64,000 bases of DNA from Calidihabitans tengchongensis (GTDB lineage: Bacteria > Sysuimicrobiota > Sysuimicrobiia > Sysuimicrobiales > Kaftiobacteriaceae). The stretch covers positions 197,987-261,986 of the forward strand of contig JAVKIE010000002.1 in assembly GCA_031459615.1 (NCBI GenBank), in the 5' to 3' direction. Position 1 is the first letter of the stretch. Every line of letters begins with the position of its first letter. The notes under the pieces are model-generated. The model saw only the letters and a program-made list of their open reading frames with translations, ran no database searches and was not told the DNA's origin. The position numbers and the translations under genes are program-made. Shown here in pieces: positions 52,178 to 61,242 of the stretch.

Positions 52178-53025
52178 TGGGGCGGCACGCGGTGCGGATC
52201 CTGGGGCCGGCCGGGCGGGGAGGCGTCCTGGGCGTGTTCACCATCTTCGCCGCCTTTCCGTTCGCGTGGATGCTGATCACCGCCTTCAAGCGCAACTCGG
52301 ACCTCTACACCCCCGCCCACAACCCCTTCTGGTTCAACGAACCTCCCACCCTGGAGCACCTGCAGTACGTCTTCACCAAGACCATGTACGCCCACTGGAT
52401 CGTCAACACCGCGGTGGTGGGGGTGGCGGTGGTGGCCATCACCCTCCTGCTGGCGCTGCCGGCCGGCTACAGCCTGTCGCGCTTTTTGGGGGCGTGGGGA
52501 GGGCGGCTGGGGATGGCCATCTTCCTCGTGTACCTGGTGCCGCCCACGCTGCTGTTCATCCCCCTGGCCCGGGTGGTCAGCGAGCTGGGCCTGGCCAACA
52601 CCGTGTGGGCCCTCATCGTGGTCTACCCGACGATCACCGTGCCCTTTGCCACCTGGCTGCTGATGGGGTTCTTCAAGTCCATCCCCCGGGAGCTGGAAGA
52701 GCAGGCCCTGGTGGACGGCTACGGCCGGCTGGGGGCGTTTCTGAGGGTGACCCTGCCCCTGGCGGTGCCGGGGATCATCACGGTGGTGGTGTTCAGCTTC
52801 ACCCTCTCGGCCCAGGAGTTCGTCTACGCCCTGACCTTCGTCACCAGCACCGCCCGCAAGACCGTCAGCGTGGGCGTGCCGGCGGACATGGTGCGGGGCG
52901 ACATCTTCGACTGGGGGCCGCTGATGGCGTCGGCGTTCCTGGCCAGCGTCCCCGTGGCCGCCCTGTACTACGTGGTGCTGGACAAGTTCGTCTCCGGCTT
53001 TACCAGCGCCGGAGCACTCCGCTGA
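52177..53025 (+). CDS. Sugar-type ABC transporter permease (MalG/UgpE-like)
   Basis: A 282-residue second permease with six membrane segments. The cytoplasmic loop reads LEEQALVDGYGRLGAFLRVTLPL, typical of MalG-type subunits. It starts inside the stop codon of the first permease with GGAGGTGAC as ribosome site. It pairs with that protein to form the membrane channel for the cargo of the Tat-type binding protein downstream. Confidence 0.93.
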   Translation: MGRHAVRILGPAGRGGVLGVFTIFAAFPFAWMLITAFKRNSDLYTPAHNPFWFNEPPTLEHLQYVFTKTMYAHWIVNTAVVGVAVVAITLLLALPAGYSLSRFLGAWGGRLGMAIFLVYLVPPTLLFIPLARVVSELGLANTVWALIVVYPTITVPFATWLLMGFFKSIPRELEEQALVDGYGRLGAFLRVTLPLAVPGIITVVVFSFTLSAQEFVYALTFVTSTARKTVSVGVPADMVRGDIFDWGPLMASAFLASVPVAALYYVVLDKFVSGFTSAGALR

Positions 53026-53038
53026 GGAGGTGGGAGCG

Positions 53039-54595
53039 ATGGAGGAGAGCGGGGAGAGCCGGTGGGTGCGTCTGCCCGACGGTCAGTGGCGGCGCCTGAC
53101 CCGGCGCGAGTTCCTCAAGCTGGCCGGGGTGGGGGTGGCCGCGGCCAGCGTGGGTCCGTTCATCTTCACGTCGCGGTCGGCAGCCCAGCAGCCGACCCTG
53201 AGGATTCTGCAGTGGCGCCACTTCGTGCCTCCCTACGACGAGTGGTTCGACAGGGTCTTCGCCCCCCGGTGGGGAGAGAAGAACGGGGTGCGGGTCGTGG
53301 TGGAGCACGTGGGCCTGGCCGAGATCCCCGCCATCGCCGCCGGCGAAGCCGCCCGGGTGGCCGGCGGCGCCGACCCCGGCCATGACCTCATCCAGCACCT
53401 GACCCCGCCGGCGGGCCTGGAGCGGCAGGTGGACACCGCCGCCCACCAGGAGGTCATCGAGGAGCTCAAGGCCAAGGTGGGCCCGTACATCCCCCTGGCC
53501 GAAAAGAGCACCTACAACCCCGTCACCCGGAGGTACTTCGGCGTCTCGGACAACTTCGTCCCCGACCCCGTCCACTACCGGGCCGACCTGTGGCGGCAGG
53601 TGGCGGCCCGGTTGACCGGCGACCAGCGGGTGCCGCTGCGGGGGCCGGTGACGTGGGACGATATCCGCAAGGCGGGGCGGGAACTGAAGCGCCTGGGCCA
53701 CCCGGTGGGGCTGGGGCTGTCCCAGGAGATCGACACGGGCATGTTCCTGCGGGCCCTGATGTACTCGTGGGGGACCTCCGAACAGGACGAGGGCAGCAAC
53801 GTGGTCCTGGACCTGCCGCCGTACCGTCAGCGCACCCTGGACGCCCTGCGGTTCGTCAAGGCCCTGTACGAGGAAGCCATGTTCCCCGCCGTGTTCGCGT
53901 GGACGGCGGCGTCCAACAACGAGGAGTTCCTGGCCGGGCGGATCTCGGTGGCGATGAACGCCATCTCCATCACCCGCACCGCCCAGACCCTGGCGGCCCA
54001 GGCCATCCAGAGGGGCGAAAACCCCAACCAGTCGGCGGCTGTGCAGTTCGCCCGCAACACCTGGATCACCGAGCGGGCTCCCCAGGGACCGGCGGGGGCC
54101 CGGGGACTGGAACACGTGATGGGCGTCTACACCCTGTGGCGGGATCGCCCGCGCCCGGTGCGGGAGGCGGCCAGGAAGTTCCTCATCGACCTGGTGCTCA
54201 GCTATGACCCGGAGGTGGCCGCCCGGGAGGGGTGGGCGCCCGGCAAGTTCCACGCCAGCCAGGCCTATGACTACCCCACCTTCCAGAATGCCATCTCCAA
54301 GGAAAAGCGCCTGGCCTACCTGCGCGACGACCCGGTGAGCAAGGCGGCCGGCGACCGCAAGGACAAGCTGGTGACCATCGAGACCGCCTACGAGTGGGCC
54401 CACAACGTCGGCTGGCCCGGGCCCAGCAGCGCGGCCATCGACGAGGTGTTCAACACCTGGATCATCAACACCATGTTCGCCCGGGTGGCCCAGGGGCTGG
54501 ACACGCCCGAACAGGCCCTGGAGACGGCGGCGGCCCAGATCCGCCGGGTCTTCACCAAGTGGCGGGAGCAGGGCCTGGTGGGCGGGCGCCGATAG
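53039..54595 (+). CDS. ABC transporter substrate-binding protein with Tat-type signal
   Basis: A 518-residue extracellular binding protein of the family-1 (sugar) type. Near the N-terminus the sequence TRREFLKLAGVGVAAASVG is a twin-arginine export signal, so the protein probably folds in the cytoplasm before export. An aromatic-rich ligand domain follows. ATG 53039 lies nine bases after GAGGAGG. It is longer than standard maltose-type binding proteins (~400-450). Its ligand is not predictable, but mmsA follows immediately and could act on the product. Confidence 0.9.
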   Translation: MEESGESRWVRLPDGQWRRLTRREFLKLAGVGVAAASVGPFIFTSRSAAQQPTLRILQWRHFVPPYDEWFDRVFAPRWGEKNGVRVVVEHVGLAEIPAIAAGEAARVAGGADPGHDLIQHLTPPAGLERQVDTAAHQEVIEELKAKVGPYIPLAEKSTYNPVTRRYFGVSDNFVPDPVHYRADLWRQVAARLTGDQRVPLRGPVTWDDIRKAGRELKRLGHPVGLGLSQEIDTGMFLRALMYSWGTSEQDEGSNVVLDLPPYRQRTLDALRFVKALYEEAMFPAVFAWTAASNNEEFLAGRISVAMNAISITRTAQTLAAQAIQRGENPNQSAAVQFARNTWITERAPQGPAGARGLEHVMGVYTLWRDRPRPVREAARKFLIDLVLSYDPEVAAREGWAPGKFHASQAYDYPTFQNAISKEKRLAYLRDDPVSKAAGDRKDKLVTIETAYEWAHNVGWPGPSSAAIDEVFNTWIINTMFARVAQGLDTPEQALETAAAQIRRVFTKWREQGLVGGRR

Positions 54596-54651
54596 TCCTC
54601 ACGGGGGCGGGGGCGCCACCCGCGGCCCCCGCCCCGGGGCGGGTGACCGGC

Positions 54652-56127
54652 ATGCGCGACGTGGCGGTGCAGGAGGTCCTGAACTACATCGGGGGTCGGT
54701 GGGGCCGGGCGCAGGAGGCGTCCACCCTGGACGTCTACAACCCGGCCACCGGCCAGGTCATCGGCCGGGTGCCCCTCTCGGGCGCCGCGGAGGTGGACCG
54801 GGCGGTCCGGGCGGCGGCGCAGGCCTTCCCCTCCTGGCGGCGGACGCCCCCCGGAGAGCGGGTCCAGTACCTGTTCCGCCTCAAGCGGCTGCTGGAGGAG
54901 AACCTGGAAGACCTGGCCCGGACCATCACCCTGGAGTGCGGGAAGACCCTGGAGGAGTCGCGGGGCGAGCTGCGCCGCGGCATCGAGAACGTGGAGGTGG
55001 CCTGCGGCATCCCCACCCTCCTGCAGGGGTCCACCAGCGAGGACGTGGCCCGGGGCATCGATGAGTTCATGTTCCGCCACCCGGTGGGCGTGGTGGCGGC
55101 CATCACCCCGTTCAACTTCCCGGGGATGATTCCCCTGTGGTTTCTCCCCTACGCCATCGCCTGCGGCAACACGTTCATCCTCAAGCCCTCGGAGAAGGTT
55201 CCCCTCACCGCGCAGAAGATCGCCGGTCTGGTGGAGCAGACCGGTCTGCCGGCCGGCGTGGTGAACGTGGTGAACGGCGCCCGGGAGACGGTGGACGCCA
55301 TTCTCGACCACCCCCTGGTCCGCGCCGTCAGCTTCGTGGGCTCCACCCCGGTGGCCCGCTACGTCTACGCCCGGGCCGCCGCCTCCGGCAAGCGGGCCCA
55401 GTGCCAGGGCGGGGCCAAGAACCCGGTGATCGTCATGCCCGACGCCGACCTGGAGGCGGTGAGCCGGCAGGTGGCCGACTCGGCCTTCGGCTGCGCCGGG
55501 CAGCGGTGCCTGGCCGCCTCGCTGGTCTTTCCCGTGGGTTCCGCCCGGGAGCCGGTGCGGGCGGCGCTGGCGCAGCTGGCGGCGTCGCGGAGGGTGGGCA
55601 GCGGATTCGACCCGCAGGTGGAGATGGGTCCGGTGATCCGCGCCGAGAGCAAGTCCCGCATCGAGCAGCTCATCGCCCAGGGGGCCGCCGAAGGGGCCCG
55701 GGTGGTGGTGGACGGGCGGGGGGCGCGGGTGCCGGGCTACGAGGGCGGGTTCTTCCTGCGGCCCACGCTCCTGGACGCGGTGCCCCCCGACGGCGTCATC
55801 GCCCGCACGGAGATCTTCGGCCCGGTCCTGGGCCTGGTCCCGGTGCGGGACATTGACGAGGCCATCGCCCTGATCAACCGTCACTCCCACGGCAACATGG
55901 CGTGCCTGTTCACCCGCAGCGGGGCGGCGGCGCGCCGCTTCCGCTACGAGGCGCAGGTGGGCAACGTCGGCATCAACGTGGGAGTCGCGGCCCCCATGGC
56001 CTTCTATCCCTTCGGGGGGATGAAGGAGAGTTTCTTCGGCGACCTGCACGGCCAGGGGCGGGACGCCGTGGAGTTCTACACCGACAAGAAGGTGGTGGTG
56101 GAGCGGTGGCCGGAGGCCTCCTCCTGA
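54652..56127 (+). CDS. mmsA: Methylmalonate-semialdehyde dehydrogenase (CoA-acylating)
   Basis: A 491-residue aldehyde dehydrogenase of the MmsA/IolA type. It has the N-terminal NYIGGRW, NPATGQVIG, the nucleotide loop TPFNFPGMIPLW, the catalytic cysteine in FGCAGQRCLA and the terminal GMKESFFGD with VEFYTDKKVVVERW. These enzymes convert methylmalonate or malonate semialdehyde to propionyl- or acetyl-CoA in valine, thymine or inositol breakdown. Placement behind a sugar-type ABC importer favours inositol-like or related polyol use, but the other iol genes are absent here. ATG 54652 is preferred; GTG 54643 is possible. Confidence 0.91.
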   Translation: MRDVAVQEVLNYIGGRWGRAQEASTLDVYNPATGQVIGRVPLSGAAEVDRAVRAAAQAFPSWRRTPPGERVQYLFRLKRLLEENLEDLARTITLECGKTLEESRGELRRGIENVEVACGIPTLLQGSTSEDVARGIDEFMFRHPVGVVAAITPFNFPGMIPLWFLPYAIACGNTFILKPSEKVPLTAQKIAGLVEQTGLPAGVVNVVNGARETVDAILDHPLVRAVSFVGSTPVARYVYARAAASGKRAQCQGGAKNPVIVMPDADLEAVSRQVADSAFGCAGQRCLAASLVFPVGSAREPVRAALAQLAASRRVGSGFDPQVEMGPVIRAESKSRIEQLIAQGAAEGARVVVDGRGARVPGYEGGFFLRPTLLDAVPPDGVIARTEIFGPVLGLVPVRDIDEAIALINRHSHGNMACLFTRSGAAARRFRYEAQVGNVGINVGVAAPMAFYPFGGMKESFFGDLHGQGRDAVEFYTDKKVVVERWPEASS

Positions 56128-56133
56128 GGGGGC

Positions 56134-56982
56134 TCAGGCCGCGCCGCCCAGCAGGGTGTCCACGAACGCCACGCGGGCCTGCCGCGCCGGCGGGAGGGCG
56201 GCGCTGAACGCCCGCCAGGCGTCGCGGGTGCGCTCCCGCACCACGCCCTCAACCGCCACGACCGGCATGGGCTCGGTCCAGGGGATGACGTCCACCTCCA
56301 GGGCCAGCCGGTCGCAGAAGTCCAGGCAGGCGTCCAGGTAGGCCGCCACCTCCCGGGAGTCCAGAGGACCCGCGGCGAACGGGCGGCCCGACTGATCCTC
56401 GCAGGCCGCGACCAGAATCCGGGTCAGGGCCGCCAGACCGGCCAGGGCCCGCACGTCGGCCCAGCGGGCCTGGATGTTGGCCGGCGCGTGGCGGGCCGAC
56501 CACTGTGCCAGGTCGGCCACCCACGCGTCCACCGTGGCCAGGCAACGGGTGGTCGCCCGGACCAGTGCCACTTCTGACGCCCGCGCCAGGATCGCCACCG
56601 CCGCGTCCCTGGCCTGGCGGCCCTGCACCGGCGTGGCGATGCGCGGCAGGACCACGTGGCGCGCGAACAGGCCGTCCACCACCAGCTCCACCGACCGGCG
56701 GCTGCGGTAGCGGTCGGGGTGAGCGGCCGCGCGGGCAACGAGGTGCCGGCGGGCGCCCTCCGCTCCGGTCCGGGCCGCCTCCAGGAGGATGCGCAGGGGG
56801 ACGTAGGCCAGCGCCACCCACACCAGGAGCCAGAAGAACCACCGCTGCAGGCCCGCGCCGCGCCCGATCAGGGTCAGCAGGGTCACCCCGTAGCCCAGGG
56901 CACACGCCGCCAGCAGGCCCCGGGCGGCTGCGGCGAAGCCCTCGGGGTCGGCGAGGCGCGCGTACAAGTAGCGCAGGTCCAT
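56134..56982 (-). CDS. Hypothetical membrane-associated protein
   Basis: A 282-residue protein I do not recognise. Two hydrophobic segments (~17-42 and ~47-66) suggest a membrane hairpin near the N-terminus. The rest is helical with repeated arginine/alanine-rich stretches and motifs such as ERTRDAWRAFSAAL. ATG 56982 begins MDLRYLYARLADPEGF, preceded by only a weak ribosome site; the longer frame upstream has no support. It converges with mmsA with six bases between stop codons and diverges from the YceI gene. Confidence 0.6.
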   Translation of the reverse strand: MDLRYLYARLADPEGFAAAARGLLAACALGYGVTLLTLIGRGAGLQRWFFWLLVWVALAYVPLRILLEAARTGAEGARRHLVARAAAHPDRYRSRRSVELVVDGLFARHVVLPRIATPVQGRQARDAAVAILARASEVALVRATTRCLATVDAWVADLAQWSARHAPANIQARWADVRALAGLAALTRILVAACEDQSGRPFAAGPLDSREVAAYLDACLDFCDRLALEVDVIPWTEPMPVVAVEGVVRERTRDAWRAFSAALPPARQARVAFVDTLLGGAA

Positions 56983-57106
56983 GTCCCGTTGAGGTGTTGG
57001 CCCCTCGTCCGGGATTCTCCTGTCCTGCGGCGTGAACGGACCGTGACGGACGCGGGGTACAGGGGAAGGCGGGCAGGACATCCGGGAGAGGGGCGGAGGC
57101 GAGGGC

Positions 57107-57661
57107 ATGCGCAGGGTTCTGGCGCTCGCGGCGGCGATGAGCCTCCTGCCGGTGGGGACATTCCAGCTGGACCCCGCCGCCAGCGCCCTGACCTTTATCG
57201 TCCGCGACAACCGGGGAGGGTTCCAGGGCGAAGCCCGCCGGGTGGAGGCGACCGTCCGGGTGGAGGAAACCGACGGCGGTTTTGCGGCGGCGATCGAGGC
57301 CCGCATCGACGCCCGGTCCCTGACCACCGGCCTGGGACTGCGGGACGCCCAGATGCACCGCGCCTTCCTGCAGTCCGACCGCTATCCTGACATCACCTTC
57401 GTGGGCACCGCGACGCCGCGGGATCCGGTCACCGGTCTGTCGTTCCGGGTCCTGGTGCGGGGCCGCCTGACCATCCGGGGCGTGACCCGGGAGGTGGAGT
57501 TTCCGGTGCGGGTGGTGGCCCTGCGCGACGCCTACCTGGTCGACGGCGCGGTGACGGTGCGCATGAGCGACTTCGGCATTCCCCTCCCGCGCTTTGTCAT
57601 CTTCGTGGCCGAGGACCCCGTGCAGGTGACCCTGCGTCTGCGCCTGCGCGCCGCACCCTGA
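57107..57661 (+). CDS. YceI-family lipocalin-like protein
   Basis: A 184-residue YceI-fold protein. After a signal peptide (MRRVLALAAAMSLLPVG) it has FQLDPAASALTFIVRDN, IDARSLTTGLGLRDAQMH, YPDITFVG and GRLTIRGVTREVEFPV, all standard for the family. YceI proteins form an extended beta barrel that binds isoprenoids or other lipids. The ligand here is unknown. The ATG follows GAGGCGAGGGC. It diverges from the membrane protein gene. Confidence 0.92.
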   Translation: MRRVLALAAAMSLLPVGTFQLDPAASALTFIVRDNRGGFQGEARRVEATVRVEETDGGFAAAIEARIDARSLTTGLGLRDAQMHRAFLQSDRYPDITFVGTATPRDPVTGLSFRVLVRGRLTIRGVTREVEFPVRVVALRDAYLVDGAVTVRMSDFGIPLPRFVIFVAEDPVQVTLRLRLRAAP

Positions 57662-57795
57662 CCGGCGCATCCGCGGCTCGCTGTGCCGCGGCAGGCCCGA
57701 GCCGTCCGCCGTCGAAGGCTACTAGTCGTCTCCCGTATCCTCGGCGGCGCGTGCCGCCGGGAGCGACCACGGCATGGCGAGGAGGTGACCGACGC

Positions 57796-59157
57796 GTGAC
57801 GGCCCTGGACTACGCCCGCCAGCACCGCGCCCGGTTCGAGGACGAACTGCTGGACCTGCTGCGCATCCCCAGCGTGAGCGCCGTCCCCGAGCACCACGAC
57901 GACGTGCGCCGGGCGGCCCGCTGGCTGGCCGACCACCTGGCGCAGATCGGCCTCCGCGCGGAGGTGATCCCGGTGGAGGGAGGCCAGCCCCTGGTGTACG
58001 CCGAATGGCTCCAGGCCCCCGGGCGGCCCACAGTGCTGTGCTACGGCCACTACGACGTCCAGCCTCCGGACCCCCTGGAGGAGTGGACCTCCCCGCCCTT
58101 CGAGCCGACCCGGCGGGGTGACGACGTGGTGGCCCGGGGGGCGTCCGACGACAAAGGTCAGCTGTTCGCCGTCATCAAGGCGGTGGAGGCGTTGCTGCGG
58201 GGTGAAGGATCCCTGCCGGTGAACGTGCGCTTCCTGATCGAGGGCGAAGAGGAGATCGGCAGTCCCGCCGTGACCCGCTGGGTCCCGCGCCACGCCCGGC
58301 GGCTGGCGTGCGATGTGGCGTGGGTATCCGACGGCCAGATGTTCGCGCCGGGTCTGCCCACCATCGTGACGGGGTTGCGCGGGCTGGTTTACACCGAGGT
58401 GGAGGTCCGCGGCGCGTCCACGGACCTGCACTCGGGCATCCACGGCGGCGCCGTGCCCAACCCGCTGGTGGCGCTGGCCACCATCATCGCGGGCCTGCAC
58501 GACCGTCGGGGGCGCGTGGCAGTGCCGCGCTTCTACGCGGCGGTGCGGGACCCCTCGCCGGAGGAGAAGGCCTCGTGGGAGCGCCTGCCGTTCCGGGAGG
58601 ACGACTACCTGCGGGCGCTGGGCCTGACGGTGGCCGTGGGAGAAGAGGGCTACGGCATCCTGGAGCGGCGGTGGGCGCGGCCCACCCTGGACGTGCACGG
58701 CATCGCCGGGGGGTGGACCGGCGCGGGCCCCAAGACCGTGATCCCCTCCCGGGCCACGGCCAAGATCAGCATGCGGCTGGTGCCTGACCAGCGGGCGCGC
58801 TCCGTGTTCCGGGCCTTCCAGCGCCGCGTGCGGAGGCTGGCCCCGCCCGGAGTGACGGTGGAGGTGCGGGAACTGGCCGGCAGCGATCCCGTCCTGGTGG
58901 ATCCCGCCGTCCCGCCGGTGCAGGCGGCCGCCCGGGTGGCGCGACAGGTGTGGGGGGCCGAGCCGGTGTTCATCCGCGAGGGGGGCAGCGTGCCCATCGT
59001 CACCGAATTCTCCCGCTCCCTGAAGGTCCCCACGGTCCTGTGCGGCTTCGGCCTGCCCGACGACAACCTGCACGCCCCCAACGAGAAGTTCCACCTCCCC
59101 AACTTCCACCGGGGCATCGAGACCGTGATCCGGTGGATGCGCGACGTCGCCGGCTGA
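57796..59157 (+). CDS. M20-family dipeptidase
   Basis: A 453-residue zinc peptidase of the M20 family (carnosinase/dipeptidase group). First metal motif: CYGHYDVQPPDP. Bridging aspartate and general base: GASDDKGQ and EGEEEIGS. Later come GLRGLVYTEVEVRG and the dimerisation-domain IAGGWTGAGPKTVIPS. GTG 57796 has GGAGGTGA seven bases upstream. It may also desuccinylate N-acyl amino acids, but dipeptidase is favoured by the sequence. It is followed closely by the thioesterase gene. Confidence 0.92.
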   Translation: MTALDYARQHRARFEDELLDLLRIPSVSAVPEHHDDVRRAARWLADHLAQIGLRAEVIPVEGGQPLVYAEWLQAPGRPTVLCYGHYDVQPPDPLEEWTSPPFEPTRRGDDVVARGASDDKGQLFAVIKAVEALLRGEGSLPVNVRFLIEGEEEIGSPAVTRWVPRHARRLACDVAWVSDGQMFAPGLPTIVTGLRGLVYTEVEVRGASTDLHSGIHGGAVPNPLVALATIIAGLHDRRGRVAVPRFYAAVRDPSPEEKASWERLPFREDDYLRALGLTVAVGEEGYGILERRWARPTLDVHGIAGGWTGAGPKTVIPSRATAKISMRLVPDQRARSVFRAFQRRVRRLAPPGVTVEVRELAGSDPVLVDPAVPPVQAAARVARQVWGAEPVFIREGGSVPIVTEFSRSLKVPTVLCGFGLPDDNLHAPNEKFHLPNFHRGIETVIRWMRDVAG

Positions 59158-59176
59158 CGGGCTCCTCCGGACCGCC

Positions 59177-60151
59177 ATGCGCGAGGTCTCCGTCGCCGAC
59201 ACCCGGCTGGAGGTCGTCCAGCTGGTCCTGCCCGGGCACGCCAACAGCCAGGGGACCCTGTACGGGGGCCGGCTGATGGACTGGATCACCGCCGCCGCCA
59301 CCATGGCCGCCATGCGGCTCAGCCGCGGGCCGGCGGTCCTGGGGGCCATGGACGACCTGGACTTCGTAGCGCCGGTGCGCGTGGGCGACGTGGTCACGCT
59401 GCTGGCCCAGGTGGAGCACGTGGGGCGGTCCTCCCTGGAGGTGGGCGTGGACGTCCACGCCGAAGACCCCCGCGGCGGCGACCGCCGGTTCACCACGTCC
59501 GCGCACCTGGCGCTGGTGGCGGTGGATGACAGCGGCCGCCCGCGCCCGGTGGAGGCGCGCATCGTGCCCCGGGGAGCCGCCGAGGAGGAGGTCGTGGCGG
59601 CGGCGTCTGCCCGCAAGCGTGAGCGCGATGCGCGCCTCGCGGACCGCCGGGCCCAGGCCGCCCGCGTGGAGGAGGAGACGGCCGGGCTGCGCGTCGCCCT
59701 CGAGGTCGTGCGCATCGTCTTCCCCGACGACGCGGTGCTGGGGACCCTGATGTTTGCCGGGCGGCTGATGGCCCACCTGGACGAGGTGGCCTCCGTGCTG
59801 GCCCTGCGGCACTGCCGGGGCCCCGTGGTCACCGCCTCCGTCGACGCCCTGGCGTTTTACGCGCCCATCCGGGTGGGCGAGATCGTCACCTACAAGGCGG
59901 CCCTCAATCACGTGGGGCGGACCTCCATGGAGGTGGGCGTGAAGGTGGTGGCCGAGCACCCGCTGACGGGAGAGCGCCGGCACACCTGCACCGCCTTTCT
60001 GACCATGGTGCACGTGGGGCCGGAGGGTCCCCGGCCGGTGCCGCCCTACGTGCCGGTCACCGAGGAGGAGCGCCGCCGGTGGGCGGAGGCCGAGGCCCGC
60101 CGGGCGCGGCGCCTGCAGCGGCGGGCCCGGCTGCGCCCGGCGATGCCATGA
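59177..60151 (+). CDS. Double-hotdog acyl-CoA thioesterase
   Basis: A 324-residue protein with two hotdog domains (~8-120 and ~170-290) joined by a charged helical linker. Each carries the GTLYGGRLMDWI or GTLMFAGRLMAHLDE motif, in which the G-x-L-M-x-x-D/E element binds acyl-CoA. Paired hotdog thioesterases hydrolyse long- or medium-chain acyl-CoA. The C-terminal tail is basic. Its stop overlaps the next gene as ATGA. Confidence 0.88.
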   Translation: MREVSVADTRLEVVQLVLPGHANSQGTLYGGRLMDWITAAATMAAMRLSRGPAVLGAMDDLDFVAPVRVGDVVTLLAQVEHVGRSSLEVGVDVHAEDPRGGDRRFTTSAHLALVAVDDSGRPRPVEARIVPRGAAEEEVVAAASARKRERDARLADRRAQAARVEEETAGLRVALEVVRIVFPDDAVLGTLMFAGRLMAHLDEVASVLALRHCRGPVVTASVDALAFYAPIRVGEIVTYKAALNHVGRTSMEVGVKVVAEHPLTGERRHTCTAFLTMVHVGPEGPRPVPPYVPVTEEERRRWAEAEARRARRLQRRARLRPAMP

Positions 60152-60603
60152 GGGAGCTGCTGCTGGTGGCGGGGCTGACCCTGGTGCCCTGGGTCGAGCT
60201 GCGGGGAGCGATCCCGGTGGGCCTGGCGCTGGGGCAGCGTCCCCTGGAGGTGCTGGCGGTGGCGGTGGCCGCCAACGCGGCGCTGGTCCTGCCGGCGTGG
60301 TGGGCGCTGGACCTGGCCTACGGGCGATGGCTCTCCCGGTGGGCGCCGGTCCGGCGGCAGGTGGAGCGCGTACGCCGGTCCGGCGAGGGGTACGTGCGGC
60401 GCTACGGCCTGGTGGGGCTGACCCTGTTCGTGGCCGTGCCCCTGCCGGGCACGGGGGCCTATGCGGGGGCGGCTCTGGCCTGGCTGCTGGGGCTGCCACG
60501 AGCCGGCGCGCTGGCCGCCATCGCCTGCGGGGTGATCCTGGCCGGCGCGGCTGTCACCCTGGTGGCCACCGGCGCGGTGTCGCTGATCCGGATCCTTCCC
60601 TGA
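60148..60603 (+). CDS. Small membrane export protein (COG2426-like)
   Basis: A 151-residue protein with four membrane segments and the motif VPWVELRGAIPVGLALG typical of the small multidrug-export/COG2426 family. The second half has GLVGLTLFVAVPLPGTGAYAGA. Its function is unproven in the family. ATG 60148 overlaps the thioesterase stop, so the two are translated together. Confidence 0.85.
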   Translation: MRELLLVAGLTLVPWVELRGAIPVGLALGQRPLEVLAVAVAANAALVLPAWWALDLAYGRWLSRWAPVRRQVERVRRSGEGYVRRYGLVGLTLFVAVPLPGTGAYAGAALAWLLGLPRAGALAAIACGVILAGAAVTLVATGAVSLIRILP

Positions 60604-60689
60604 CGGCGTCAGGCGCGGATCCCGCAAACCCGTCGCCCGCGGGTGCGCGCCATCCAGGGGAGGGGCCCCGGCTGCGCGTGAGAACGTAT

Positions 60690-60718
60690 TTGACAGGGCC
60701 CGGGTGGGGCGATACCAT
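60690..60718 (+). promoter_or_regulatory. Promoter of speD
   Basis: TTGACA (60690-60695), a 17-base spacer and TACCAT (60713-60718). This is one of the two best promoters in the window; it lacks TGn. The start of transcription is ~45 bases before the ATG. Confidence 0.8.
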
Positions 60719-60771
60719 CACCCTCGCGCCCGGGCCGACCCGGCGCACGCTGCGGAGGAGGGGAGGTGGAG

Positions 60772-61233
60772 ATGGACACCATCGGGCACCACTACATCGT
60801 GGAAGCGTCCGGCTGCAACCCCGATGTCATCGGCAAGGTGGAGGCGGTGGAGCGGATCCTGGTGCGCGCCGCGGAGGTGGCTGGCGTCCAGGTGTGGTCC
60901 ATCTCCTTCCACCGGTTCAACCCCAACGGCGTGTCGGGGGTCGTGGTGATTTCCGAGTCGCACCTCTCGGTGCACACGTGGCCGGAGGTGGGCTACGCCG
61001 CGCTGGACATCTTCACCTGCGGGGGGGCTGCCAAGCCCGAAAAGGCGGTCCAGTGGGCGTTGCGGGAGTTCGGCGCCACCAGCGTGCACATCACCGAGGT
61101 GACCCGCGGCCTGGAGGAGGGGGACCGGGTCTTCTTCCACAGCTTTGTGACCTGGGAGGAGGAGCTCCTCAAGAAGGCCGTCGACGGCCAGCGGCCGGCG
61201 GCGCGGAAGCGCGTCGTCCGCCCTCGCGCCTAG
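60772..61233 (+). CDS. speD: S-adenosylmethionine decarboxylase proenzyme
   Basis: A 153-residue pyruvoyl-dependent enzyme of spermidine synthesis. It cuts itself before S63 in SESHLSVHTWPE to form the pyruvoyl group; H68 and the later cysteine in FTCGG are also conserved. ATG 60772 has GGGGAGG five bases upstream, and GTG 60766 is less likely. It is the short bacterial class, with a basic tail beyond residue ~140. No spermidine synthase is next to it. Confidence 0.95.
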   Translation: MDTIGHHYIVEASGCNPDVIGKVEAVERILVRAAEVAGVQVWSISFHRFNPNGVSGVVVISESHLSVHTWPEVGYAALDIFTCGGAAKPEKAVQWALREFGATSVHITEVTRGLEEGDRVFFHSFVTWEEELLKKAVDGQRPAARKRVVRPRA

Positions 61234-61242
61234 CCCGCGTCC

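Noticed and set aside
53000..59832. Very long minus-strand frames opposite the sugar ABC operon, mmsA and the M20 peptidase
   Set aside because: They mirror confident + strand genes and show no domains; typical spurious frames at high G+C.
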